Assembly: GCA_005240105.1 (NCBI GenBank)
Contig: SBAT01000183.1
Coordinates: forward strand, 1-18,717
Length of the DNA stretch: 18,717 bases
From: Chloroflexota bacterium
GTDB lineage: Bacteria; Cyanobacteriota; Vampirovibrionia; Obscuribacterales; Obscuribacteraceae
Direction: 5' to 3'
Below are positions 6,992-14,607 of this stretch, in pieces; the first letter of the stretch is position 1, and every line of letters starts with the position of its first letter. The translations under genes were made by a program, and so were the position numbers. The notes below the pieces were generated by a model. That model ran no database searches and was not told the origin of the DNA. It worked only from the letters and a program-made list of their open reading frames with translations.

Positions 6992-8323
6992 GTGGTTCAG
7001 TCATCGCCAGGACTAGCTGATTTTCTCAAAGAACGCACCATCTTCAAAGTGCTTGATGAACGCGTGCTTTCAGCCATCAGCCAGTTATTCGAGGAAGAGA
7101 GTCTGGCAACCGGGCAAATAGTATTCCATGAGGGGGACAAAGCAGATGCCCTTTATATCATTCGCGAAGGTCAGGTTGCCGTTTTCCAGGGGCACGATCC
7201 ACCCAAGCTCCTAACCCATCTCAACTCCGGAGACTTATTCGGCGAAATGGCCGCATACAACGAATCACGACGCACAGCGACAATTCGTGCTACCGAAAAC
7301 TCGATCATTCTCAAGCTGCCTATAAAGGCCTTTAACGAGCTGCAAACGTACTTCCCACAAGTAACCAAAGAAATTGTTAGTCTGATTACCAAACGCTTGG
7401 ACAAGTCTTCTCCGACAGAAGCAGCGGGATTGAAAGGTGACCTCTCTCTGTTTGATCTGTCGACAGTCATTCAGACGGTTGTCTCCTCCAGGCAAACTGG
7501 AATTCTTACCCTTAAAGCACGCGTCGGCAAACTGTCAGCCAGCATTAGCGTCAGGCAGGGTCGTCTTCTTCAGGTTGGTTTTGGCCATTTAAGTGGCGAA
7601 TCTGCCTGGTATGAATTGCTTACACACACAGAGCCGATGGAATTTGTTTTTGAACCGCAGCCCGAGGAAAGTATGGTCGCACCAGACCCAGTTTTGAGCA
7701 GCAAGGAGCCCCATCAATTCCTTTTGGAAGCAGCAAGACGTTCCGACGAACTCCCTCAATTGATGCAGAAGTTGGATTGGCCGGAGATGATCTACTTGCA
7801 AAACGGCTCGCCCAACTGGAAGGGCTTCAACGCAACCCAAGCTGAAACAGGACGCAAAATTTGGTTTCTCCTTGAAGTTGGACTATCCGTTAGCCAAATA
7901 GCCAACAAGCTTCCATTTGATCGCTGGTCTGTTTTGGCATGCATGGTAGAAATGCTCAATAAAGAAATGATCCGCGCCAAGGCAGCGCCGGCTCGACCTA
8001 AGCCGGAACCAGTAGCACCGGCGCCACAACCTGTTTCACTAAAGGCAATTACCATTATTAACGGCATTAATTCAGTGACCAGCAGCTTGTCCGCTTTGCT
8101 GGGCAGAGATCAAGTCAGGCGATACCTTCATCAAGCACTTTCCGATGCCGGAAATAAATTCGACGCTCTCAAATGCCTTAGCTTGAATCCCGATCGTCCG
8201 ATATTTGATCTAAACAGTGAGGCTCTGCCTGATGATTCGCTAGACTCATTTTTAAAAGGCACAGAACAACTCTTCTATGTTTTCCTGTCGCTTGTATCGG
8301 AAAGCCACAAACCGCAGCTCTAA
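6992..8323 (+). CDS. Cyclic-nucleotide-binding domain plus DUF4388 regulatory protein
   Basis: A 443-residue cytoplasmic protein with no signal peptide. Residues 15-135 form a cNMP-binding domain (GQIVFHEGDKADALYIIREG, then SGDLFGEMAAYNESRRTATI). Glu85 and Arg94 of the phosphate-binding cassette are kept, so ligand binding is plausible. No CRP-type helix-turn-helix follows. Instead residues 146-222 match DUF4388 (GDLSLFDLSTVIQTVVSS, then GKLSASISVRQGRLLQVGFG), a domain found in cyanobacterial PatA-like regulators and in delta-proteobacteria. Residues 285-328 resemble the small winged-helix-like segment that often follows DUF4388. After a Pro/Ala linker (331-348) comes an unrecognised C-terminal domain of about 95 residues. 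GTG start with GAGG upstream inside the end of the TPR gene. It probably acts as a protein-level sensor; output unknown. Confidence 0.82.
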   Translation: MVQSSPGLADFLKERTIFKVLDERVLSAISQLFEEESLATGQIVFHEGDKADALYIIREGQVAVFQGHDPPKLLTHLNSGDLFGEMAAYNESRRTATIRATENSIILKLPIKAFNELQTYFPQVTKEIVSLITKRLDKSSPTEAAGLKGDLSLFDLSTVIQTVVSSRQTGILTLKARVGKLSASISVRQGRLLQVGFGHLSGESAWYELLTHTEPMEFVFEPQPEESMVAPDPVLSSKEPHQFLLEAARRSDELPQLMQKLDWPEMIYLQNGSPNWKGFNATQAETGRKIWFLLEVGLSVSQIANKLPFDRWSVLACMVEMLNKEMIRAKAAPARPKPEPVAPAPQPVSLKAITIINGINSVTSSLSALLGRDQVRRYLHQALSDAGNKFDALKCLSLNPDRPIFDLNSEALPDDSLDSFLKGTEQLFYVFLSLVSESHKPQL

Positions 8324-8330
8324 CTAGCCC

Positions 8331-10889
8331 TTAGCCCGAACCAAGATACTGCGTTTGCTGCAGGGCAAGGTTTTTGTTGACGCGTTCTTTCAACGCCGGG
8401 TGCTTTTCCAGTTCCGGGTCGGCATTAATAACTTCGACCGCCGCCTTGCGTGCTAATTCCAAAATTTCCGCATCATTAAGCAGATCTGCCAGCAACAAAT
8501 CCGGCAGCCCACTCTGACGCGTGCCTAAAAATTCACCAGGACCCCTTATTTCCAAATCTTTTTCCGCCACCACAAAACCGTCATTTGTTTTTGTCAGTAT
8601 TTCCAGCCGTTGCCTGGTTGTATCGGTGCGACTATCGGACAACAACAAGCAATAGGACTGCTCGGCACCACGGCCAACCCGTCCTCTTAACTGGTGCAAC
8701 TGAGCCAGTCCAAACCGATCGGCATTTTCAATTACCATAACCGTTGAGTTAGGCACATCGACGCCAACTTCAATTACCGTTGTTGAAACTAGAATATCCA
8801 GCTCTCCGAGTCTAAACTGCTCCATTACCTCGTCTTTTTCTTGCGGCTTCAATTTGCCATGCATAAGGCCGACTCGCCTGTTCGGAAATACATGGGTTCT
8901 CAGCTTCTCGTACTCGGCAGTAGCAGCTTTAGCGGACAACGTCTCCGATTCTTCAATAAGCGGAAATACAACATAAGCCTGCCGTCCTGCTTGCACTTGA
9001 CGCTCAACAAACTCCCATAGTTGTCTCTTCTCGGCTCCAGTCACAAGCTTTGTTTGGATTGCTTTCCGTCCCGGTGGCAGCTCATCAATTTCCGACACAT
9101 CAAGATCGCCATGCAAGCAAAGGGCAAGGGTGCGGGGAATCGGCGTGGCTGTCATCGTCAAAAGTTGCGGATTAATACCTTTTGCCTTCAACTGCGCTCT
9201 TTGCTTAACGCCAAATCGATGTTGTTCGTCGATGATAATCAGACCTAGTTTTTCGAACTCTACACCTTGTTGAATTAAAGCGTGCGTTCCAACTGCAATA
9301 TGGATTTGCCCAGACAAAAGCCCTTGATGAACTTCTCTTCTTTCCTTGATGCCTTGCTTGCCTAACAACAGTGCGGACTTCAGTCCCAACGGCGTAAGCA
9401 GCTTCTGAAACTGGCGAAAATGCTGTTCAGCCAGAATTTCAGTCGGAGCCATTATCGTTCCCTGATAGCCATTTTCAACTGCCACCAACAAGGCCATCAA
9501 TGCCACTACGGTTTTACCGGAGCCGACATCACCCTGCACAAGACGTTGCATGGGTTTACCAGAAGACATATCGCTGGCAATTTCCTTGAAGACTCTTTCT
9601 TGAGCATTGGTGAGCGTAAAAGGCAAGCTTGCCTTTAGCCTCGCGACAAGTCCGTCCGGTTTCATAACCAGCTCAACAGCCGATTCACTGACTTGATAGT
9701 GATGGCGGCGCCACGCCAGCTGCAATTGCATACCAAACAACTCATCAAAGACAAGTCGCCGCCTTGCCGCATCCAACGATTCATGACTTTCCGGAAAATG
9801 TATTTCCTTCAGGGCTGATTGGATGTCGACGAGCTTGTACTGCTTAATAATGTCGGACGGGAGCGTCTCATCTACATTGGTCAAGAAAGACTCAAGCGCG
9901 TTATGGATGACACTGCGCAGATAGCGCAACGAGAGCCCTTCGGTCAACGGATAAACAGGCACCAATCGTCCGGCATGAATGGAATCCAACTCTTCGCCAT
10001 CGCCCGCCAAATTACCAAAAATCTCCAGCTCGGCATTCTTCAATTCCAGCCGCCTACCGGATTTATCGCGTTCTACAACACCGGAAGCCATTACTTGGGC
10101 GCCTTTCGGATATTGATCTTTATAGCGATCAAGCAAATACTTGTTCGATTTGCCACCAATAAAGCGAGTTATGTTCAATCTGCCAGTGCCATCGGAAATC
10201 ACCACGGTCAAGATAGAGACATTGCCACGACGAGACTGGAATGCGGAAACGGAAGCGATGGTGCCAAATACTGTAACTTCTTGCCCTGGTTGGACATCCT
10301 TTATCATCAAGCGGTTTTGAAAATCGAGATGTCGTCTTGGGTAATGATGGATCAAATCATGGGCAGTAAAAATTTCGAGCCGGTTTAATAGCTCTGCAAC
10401 TTTGGGACCGACGCCCTTTACGAATTGAACCTCGACCTCACGCGGCAAGCGACTCGTTTTGGTATCACGGTTTACCTTAACGGTTTTTACGGCCGGCACA
10501 ACTCTGATATCGACCGCTTTGGCAGCCGGTGCTTTGCTGACTGAAGGCTTCTCCGTTTTGGGTGCACTCGCAGAAGGTACCCGTGTCGTTGCAACCGCAC
10601 CTTGCGGATTTGCCATAAGGGTTTCAACAAGTTCCTCGGCCCGACGCATTACGGCGATTCGCGTCGCCACATCCAAGTTTGGATATTCGCGAAACAATCC
10701 CAGTATTGTTGCCCAGCGTGCTTCTGAAGGATAACGCCTACACATAGCGGCAGCTGTTTGACGCATAAACTGCGAAAATGTAGATCGCTTACCCTGAAAG
10801 TCTGCGTAGCGTCCCTTGCGTTCAACTAGAATTGCCCGCCGCAAAGCGTTCAATTCAACTTCTTTGTATTTGCCATGAACAACCGGCAT
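8331..10889 (-). CDS. recG: ATP-dependent DNA helicase RecG with N-terminal extension
   Basis: RecG remodels stalled replication forks and recombination intermediates by branch migration. The 852 residues contain a wedge/OB domain (about 150-340, beginning VQFVKGVGPKVAELLNRL), Walker A GDVGSGKT at 453-460, DEQH at 554-557, TATP at 580-583, QLRGRVGR at 733-740 and the RecG translocation motif GPGEFLGTRQSG at 783-794. The protein is about 150 residues longer than E. coli RecG. Residues 1-95 of the extension, with GRYADFQGKRSTFSQFM, resemble the N-terminal domain of cyanobacterial RecG, joined by a Pro/Ala/Lys linker. The ATG is eight bases past the mglA-like stop with no clear ribosome site, so translation may be coupled. 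The 3' end faces the cNMP/DUF4388 gene with seven bases between stops. Confidence 0.95.
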   Translation of the reverse strand: MPVVHGKYKEVELNALRRAILVERKGRYADFQGKRSTFSQFMRQTAAAMCRRYPSEARWATILGLFREYPNLDVATRIAVMRRAEELVETLMANPQGAVATTRVPSASAPKTEKPSVSKAPAAKAVDIRVVPAVKTVKVNRDTKTSRLPREVEVQFVKGVGPKVAELLNRLEIFTAHDLIHHYPRRHLDFQNRLMIKDVQPGQEVTVFGTIASVSAFQSRRGNVSILTVVISDGTGRLNITRFIGGKSNKYLLDRYKDQYPKGAQVMASGVVERDKSGRRLELKNAELEIFGNLAGDGEELDSIHAGRLVPVYPLTEGLSLRYLRSVIHNALESFLTNVDETLPSDIIKQYKLVDIQSALKEIHFPESHESLDAARRRLVFDELFGMQLQLAWRRHHYQVSESAVELVMKPDGLVARLKASLPFTLTNAQERVFKEIASDMSSGKPMQRLVQGDVGSGKTVVALMALLVAVENGYQGTIMAPTEILAEQHFRQFQKLLTPLGLKSALLLGKQGIKERREVHQGLLSGQIHIAVGTHALIQQGVEFEKLGLIIIDEQHRFGVKQRAQLKAKGINPQLLTMTATPIPRTLALCLHGDLDVSEIDELPPGRKAIQTKLVTGAEKRQLWEFVERQVQAGRQAYVVFPLIEESETLSAKAATAEYEKLRTHVFPNRRVGLMHGKLKPQEKDEVMEQFRLGELDILVSTTVIEVGVDVPNSTVMVIENADRFGLAQLHQLRGRVGRGAEQSYCLLLSDSRTDTTRQRLEILTKTNDGFVVAEKDLEIRGPGEFLGTRQSGLPDLLLADLLNDAEILELARKAAVEVINADPELEKHPALKERVNKNLALQQTQYLGSG

Positions 10890-10897
10890 ATGCGCCG

Positions 10898-11476
10898 CTA
10901 TTGCAAGCGATTCAAGATCAGCTTGCTGATTGCTTTCAAGGTGGCAAACACTCCCAGACCTTCGGAGGCCACTGCCTCAAAACTTGGCACGCCACGAATA
11001 TTCAATTCTTTTTCCATCCGCTCAATAGGCATCGCTGATGCCAGGTCGCGCTTGTTGTATTGCAAAACCCAAGGCACATTATCGAGCGTCAGGCTGTATT
11101 CAGCCAAGTTTTCAATCATGTTTTGCAGTGACTCAACATTGTCTTTCGAGCGCATAACGTCCGAGTCAGCTACGAAAATAATGCCGTCAACGCCGTTCAA
11201 AATCAGCTTACGAGAAGCGTTGTATTCCACTTGTCCAGGGACTGTATAAAGTGAAAATCTTGTTTTGAACCCTTGAACAGAGCCCAGGTCCAATGGCAAG
11301 AAGTCAAAAAAGAGTGTTCTTTCAGTTTCAGTGGCAAGGCTTATCAGTTCGCCGCGGGTGGTCGGGGCCAGTTGGCTGTGGATGTACTTGAGGTTGGTCG
11401 TTTTACCGCCAAGTCCGGTACCGTAGTAAACGATTTTGCAGTTGATTTCCCTTGCCGCGTAATTTACTAATGCCAT
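10898..11476 (-). CDS. mglA: MglA-like small Ras-type GTPase
   Basis: A 192-residue GTPase of the bacterial MglA family. In Myxococcus and Thermus, MglA marks a cell pole and drives motility and polarity, with MglB as its activating protein. Seen: P-loop GTGLGGKTT at 19-27, the MglA-type switch 2 motif VPGQVEYNASRK at 79-90 (Pro-Gly-Gln in place of Asp-x-x-Gly), NKRD at 141-144 and EAVAS at 167-171. All nucleotide-binding motifs are intact. No MglB/Roadblock gene is visible nearby. It is the first gene of an apparent two-gene unit with recG, eight bases apart. The ribosome site is weak (GGG). The symbol marks family, not proven function; it could serve another polarity or surface process. Confidence 0.88.
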   Translation of the reverse strand: MALVNYAAREINCKIVYYGTGLGGKTTNLKYIHSQLAPTTRGELISLATETERTLFFDFLPLDLGSVQGFKTRFSLYTVPGQVEYNASRKLILNGVDGIIFVADSDVMRSKDNVESLQNMIENLAEYSLTLDNVPWVLQYNKRDLASAMPIERMEKELNIRGVPSFEAVASEGLGVFATLKAISKLILNRLQ

Positions 11477-11496
11477 CGTTTAACCCAAGTCTTCCC

Positions 11497-11516
11497 GCGA
11501 TTTGTTCAGAAATCGC
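11497..11516 (-). promoter_or_regulatory. Hairpin in the mglA leader
   Basis: A perfect 7-base stem (GCGATTT with AAATCGC, 6-base loop) lies 20 bases upstream of the mglA ATG. No T-tract follows on the minus strand, so it is not a terminator there. It could shape translation or mRNA stability. Confidence 0.35.
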
Positions 11517-11567
11517 TCATGTTGACAACAGCGTCGAAACAAGACGATTTCCCGAACACAGACTACC

Positions 11568-11596
11568 ATGATAATTGCCACTTAGCTTAACCCCAA
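11568..11596 (-). promoter_or_regulatory. Possible promoter of mglA-recG
   Basis: On the minus strand TATCAT (five of six) lies 17 bases downstream of TTGGGG (three of six). It would give a leader of about 85 bases that includes the hairpin at 11497-11516. The -35 match is weak. Confidence 0.3.
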
Positions 11597-11640
11597 CAAT
11601 CTAATTTTTTTGAAAAGGTGGGCTAGATCTTGGCAAGAAA

Positions 11641-11649
11641 TGCTACGAT
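11641..11649 (+). promoter_or_regulatory. Possible extended -10 promoter of rpmB
   Basis: TGCTACGAT reads as an extended -10 element (TGn before TACGAT, four of six). No good -35 box is seen at the usual spacing. Transcription would start near 11656, just before the leader hairpin. Confidence 0.35.
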
Positions 11650-11667
11650 CACTAATTCGACGTATAC

Positions 11668-11703
11668 GTGCCGTCCGGAGCGCCTTTTGCTCCCGTACGC
11701 CAC
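11668..11703 (+). promoter_or_regulatory. Imperfect stem-loop in the rpmB leader
   Basis: GTGCCGTCCGGAGC can pair with GCTCCCGTACGCCAC around a loop GCCTTTT. I count 12 pairs with two mismatches and one bulged C. It sits 31 bases upstream of the rpmB ATG, after the possible promoter and before the AAGGA ribosome site. Such a leader could bind a ribosomal protein for feedback control. It does not match a leader class I can name. Confidence 0.4.
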
Positions 11704-11734
11704 TCTAATTAGGACTGTAAGAAGGATTTAAATC

Positions 11735-11938
11735 ATGGCCAGACGTTGTGATGTTTGCGGCAAGGGACCGATGACCGGTTATAACTACACGTTCCTCCGT
11801 TCGCACTACAATCCCCATAACAAGCGCCGCTGGCTCCCAAACTTGCAGCCAGTCAAGGCTATTGTTGGTCAAACAACAAAGCGTATGAAGGTCTGCACTT
11901 GCTGCTTAAAGGCAGGCAAGGTCAAAAGAGCCGTCTAA
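11735..11938 (+). CDS. rpmB: 50S ribosomal protein L28
   Basis: A 67-residue basic protein of the large ribosomal subunit. The sequence ARRCDVCGKGPMTGYN, then KRRWLPNLQPV and KVCTCCLKAGKV, is characteristic of L28. Cys5, Cys8, Cys54 and Cys57 form two CxxC-type pairs, so this is the zinc-binding form. Length is normal. The ATG follows AAGGA at a good distance. It is preceded by a leader with a stem-loop and followed after 74 bases by the SGNH-like gene on the same strand, with no terminator visible between them, so read-through is likely. Confidence 0.95.
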   Translation: MARRCDVCGKGPMTGYNYTFLRSHYNPHNKRRWLPNLQPVKAIVGQTTKRMKVCTCCLKAGKVKRAV

Positions 11939-12012
11939 GTCCTATAAAAGCTTAATCGCCGGCTCAGTACCCGGACCTTAAAATAGTCAAGCGTAAAGTC
12001 GGGGTATCCGTT

Positions 12013-13188
12013 TTGCCGGAAATCTTGTCAGCTAAACCTGAGTCCGTCCAAGCCAAGGGTGCCAAACCCAGCCTGGATTCAGCTAAACCTAGAACATCAG
12101 CCTGGATAACAGCCTCTCTTTGGGCCCTGGCTATCTTTGCCGTTATCAATTTGGCTCTCTGGCTCGTTGCTGGGGAAGAAAAGGCGTCTTCCAAAGACCT
12201 CTGGGGCGGAACAGGCTCAATTGACCTGGCTCTGGATGATCTAAAAAACCTGCCCAAGCGACCAGATGTTGTCCTGCTTGGTTCATCGCTTGTTATGTAT
12301 CCATTTTGGTCAATGGACAAAGAAGCAGACAAATCAATCTATGACATTTTCCATCACCATAGATCTCACACGCTGGAGAAACATCTCTCTCAATCCGGCT
12401 TCCGCAACCCAACAGTGTTCAACCTGGCAATTTTTGGACAGATGTCCTCCGATGCTTACATTTACGTCAACGAATATCTCAAGGGAGACAAAAAACCTGA
12501 CTACCTGGTCCTCGGAATTGCACCGCGTGATTTCAGTGACTACGATCTGCCATCGCCTATCCACACTTTTACATTCAAGCGCTTAGTCGGACTGAAAAAC
12601 TTCCCCAACTATCAAAACCTTTACCTGCCGAACTGGATGGACAAGGCTGACTTCCTCTGCACGCACACTTGCTTCTTCTATGGCAAGCGCTGGCGCCTGC
12701 AAAAGGAAATAGACAAAGCTATAGAGAAGTTCTACCAATCAGCAGGCAGTGCAATTGGCCTGCAGAAACCAGAATCATCAACTAAACCAACTCAGCAAGC
12801 AGGCTTCATGCTTGATGGAAACGAAGAAGATCGCTGGAAGAACAGCACGGAAGAATATCGTCGCCGTTACCGCAATATTGCTGATCGCGATCTTTCAATC
12901 CAAATGGGCTTCCTGGACAAGCTCCTCTCTGTTTGCCGTGAGCGTGGTATCAAAGTCATCTTGGTAAACATGCCTTTAACCGATGTCAACCGCCAACTTT
13001 TGCCGCCAGGCTTCTATGAACACTTTGAAGACACCATTGGACAAATGGCGTCCAAAGAAAACGCCACCTACGTACCTTTGGGTGCACACCCTGATTTTAA
13101 CCACGGTGATTTCTGGGACACAACCCACCTGAATCACTCAGGTGGACACAAACTCGTCACGCACATCTTGCCGCATTTGACTAAATAA
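12013..13188 (+). CDS. Membrane-anchored SGNH-hydrolase-like protein (DltD/AlgX/DUF1574-type)
   Basis: A 391-residue protein with a cytoplasmic N-tail of about 29 residues, one hydrophobic anchor at about 31-53, then a large outside domain. Marks of the SGNH hydrolase fold: VVLLGSSLVMYP at 86-97 (block I, Ser92 in the nucleophile position), FNLAIFGQMSSD at 136-147, DYLVLGIAPRDF at 163-174, GIKVILVNMPLT at 312-323 and the C-terminal WDTTHLNHSGGHKL with Asp369 and His372 (D-x-x-H). Relatives with this layout modify or trim O-acetyl or other acyl groups on surface polysaccharides, so a cell-envelope role is likely; substrate unknown. The start is TTG with GGGG eight bases upstream. No ATG or GTG exists between the upstream in-frame stop and block I that would keep the anchor. 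Its stop directly abuts the cyclophilin stop. Confidence 0.75.
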   Translation: MPEILSAKPESVQAKGAKPSLDSAKPRTSAWITASLWALAIFAVINLALWLVAGEEKASSKDLWGGTGSIDLALDDLKNLPKRPDVVLLGSSLVMYPFWSMDKEADKSIYDIFHHHRSHTLEKHLSQSGFRNPTVFNLAIFGQMSSDAYIYVNEYLKGDKKPDYLVLGIAPRDFSDYDLPSPIHTFTFKRLVGLKNFPNYQNLYLPNWMDKADFLCTHTCFFYGKRWRLQKEIDKAIEKFYQSAGSAIGLQKPESSTKPTQQAGFMLDGNEEDRWKNSTEEYRRRYRNIADRDLSIQMGFLDKLLSVCRERGIKVILVNMPLTDVNRQLLPPGFYEHFEDTIGQMASKENATYVPLGAHPDFNHGDFWDTTHLNHSGGHKLVTHILPHLTK

Positions 13189-13821
13189 TTAATTCGGTTG
13201 TTGCAGTGTCGCTGAAATTATCTTGTCGCCAATGGCCAGCGAGTGGACCACATTCAGTCCGCGGATGACGGCGCCGAAGACAGCGTACTTGCCGTCAAGG
13301 TGTGGAGCGGCTCCAAGGGTAATGTAGAACTGGCAGCTTGCTGAATCGGGATGGTTGCTGCGGGCCATGGCCACCACTCCTGCCGAATTGTGCCTCAGTC
13401 CCGGGTTGATTTCCAATTTTAAATAACGCGGCTGATTAGTCGTCGGATCGATGTAATTGCCTGTGCCGTCACCGTTGGGACAACCACCTTGTACAACAAA
13501 GCCGGCCTCGCGTCGGTGAAAGTTGAGCCCGTTATAGAATCCCTTATTTACCAGGTCAATAAAGTTGTTCACCGTATTTGGTGCCAGTTCTTCAAAGAGC
13601 CGAATTACTATGGGTCCTTTGCTTGTTTCCAACACTACAACCGGATCAACATGCCGGGCCGGTTGCATGGGCACCGACTGCCTGGGTGCTACTATGCGCG
13701 TGTCTTCACTTTCAAATCCTGGCTGTTGCTCTTGAGCCAAACCTTGAGGTAAAGAAGATATGCAAATGGTGGAAATTGCCACCAGTGCAGTCAGCTTTAT
13801 GCACCTAAACTTGGGAAACAA
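13189..13821 (-). CDS. Secreted cyclophilin-type peptidyl-prolyl cis-trans isomerase
   Basis: Cyclophilins speed proline isomerisation during folding of exported proteins. Seen: FHRREAGFVVQGGCPNGDGTG, GVVAMARSNHPDSASCQFYI and LDGKYAVFG, covering the active-site Arg and Gln and the peptide groove. The position often held by Trp in human cyclophilin A is His here, common in bacterial forms. A signal peptide (FPKFRCIKLTALVAISTICI, cleavage near GLA) sends it outside the cytoplasm. A longer frame starts at ATG 13836 but has no spaced ribosome site and adds Glu and Asp before the signal. I choose TTG at 13821, which has GGAGG eight bases upstream and gives a normal positive N-terminus. It follows the nagB-like gene by 24 bases and is probably co-transcribed. 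Confidence 0.88.
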   Translation of the reverse strand: MFPKFRCIKLTALVAISTICISSLPQGLAQEQQPGFESEDTRIVAPRQSVPMQPARHVDPVVVLETSKGPIVIRLFEELAPNTVNNFIDLVNKGFYNGLNFHRREAGFVVQGGCPNGDGTGNYIDPTTNQPRYLKLEINPGLRHNSAGVVAMARSNHPDSASCQFYITLGAAPHLDGKYAVFGAVIRGLNVVHSLAIGDKIISATLQQPN

Positions 13822-13829
13822 AATTACAT

Positions 13830-13834
13830 CCTCC
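13830..13834 (-). promoter_or_regulatory. Ribosome binding site deciding the cyclophilin start
   Basis: GGAGG on the minus strand stands eight bases before TTG at 13821 and overlaps the alternative ATG at 13836. Its position makes the ATG unlikely as the main start. Confidence 0.5.
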
Positions 13835-13845
13835 ATTCACCGGGC

Positions 13846-14571
13846 CTAATGCTGAGGAATATGATCCGGCAACTCAAAGTCGGCAAATACCTGCAAATTA
13901 GTATGCCTCTGCAAGCAAGAGGCCGGCACTTCTGTGGTGATTGGACCAGATAAAGACCTAATTACAATGTCTCTCTTGTTCTCACCACTTACCAGCAGGA
14001 TGACCTTGCGGGCAGAAAATATTGTCGACAAACCAATCGACACAGCACCACTTGGTACCATCGTAGCGTTGGGAAACAATGGCGCATTAGCTTGGCGAGT
14101 CGACTCAGTCAAGCCTACGCAATGCGTCCAGCTTTCTACAGGTGTGCCTGGCTCATTGAAAGCAATATGCCCATTGCGACCAATGCCCACCATTACCAAA
14201 TCAAGGCCACCGGACCGGGCAATAACGCCATCGTAATCATCCACCCAGCATGGATTGTGCTTTTGGTTAGCAGGCAAATTGATATTTTTGAACAGGTGAT
14301 CCTCCAGAAAACGGGCAAAGGAAAATTCTTCCTCGACATGCAGATAATCATCGAGGGCAAAACAATTAGCCTTTGACCAGTCCAAATTCCCCGAGCGAGT
14401 CCATTCGGATAAAAGTTTGTAACAACCTACAGGTGATCTGCCGGTTGGCAATCCAAGGGCACTGTTGGGCTTCTGCTTGAGCTGAGAAGCCACAGCCTTG
14501 GCTGCCTTGATGCTCATTTCCTGGTAACGGTCAGTCAAAACTTGGCCACCTAATGCGTTTAAGACTGTCAT
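13846..14571 (-). CDS. nagB: Glucosamine-6-phosphate deaminase-like protein (NagB family)
   Basis: NagB converts glucosamine 6-phosphate to fructose 6-phosphate and ammonia in amino-sugar catabolism. Seen in 241 residues: ALGLPTGRSPVGCY at 38-51 (phosphate site), FALDDYLH at 71-78 with Asp74 in the place of the catalytic Asp72 of E. coli, and GIGRNGHIAFNEPGT at 129-143 with His135 and Glu140; also LTESTRQANAPLFP. Asn133 replaces the E. coli Asp141, as in Bacillus-type NagB, so activity is expected. The stretch between the substrate lid and GGLDLVMVGIG (about 105-122) is around ten residues shorter than I recall for typical NagB, and the lid segment EEFSFARFLEDHLF is divergent. Substrate preference could therefore differ. 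ATG with TAGGAC upstream. First gene of a unit with the cyclophilin. Confidence 0.85.
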   Translation of the reverse strand: MTVLNALGGQVLTDRYQEMSIKAAKAVASQLKQKPNSALGLPTGRSPVGCYKLLSEWTRSGNLDWSKANCFALDDYLHVEEEFSFARFLEDHLFKNINLPANQKHNPCWVDDYDGVIARSGGLDLVMVGIGRNGHIAFNEPGTPVESWTHCVGLTESTRQANAPLFPNATMVPSGAVSIGLSTIFSARKVILLVSGENKRDIVIRSLSGPITTEVPASCLQRHTNLQVFADFELPDHIPQH

Positions 14572-14601
14572 TATTGTCCTACCTTTAAAGTCGCTTCGGC
14601 A

Positions 14602-14607
14602 ATTATA
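14602..14607 (-). promoter_or_regulatory. Possible -10 box of the nagB-cyclophilin unit
   Basis: A perfect TATAAT on the minus strand, about 30 bases before the nagB ATG. No convincing -35 hexamer lies 16-18 bases further upstream, so the call rests on the -10 alone. Confidence 0.4.

Noticed and set aside
9819..10388. 189-codon plus-strand open frame inside recG
   Set aside because: It lies fully antisense to well-conserved RecG domains, has no ribosome site and its translation shows no domain.
13125..13145. Perfect 8-base hairpin CCACCTGA/TCAGGTGG near the end of the SGNH-like gene
   Set aside because: It encodes the conserved D-x-x-H region and has no T-tract after it, so it is probably coincidental and not a terminator.
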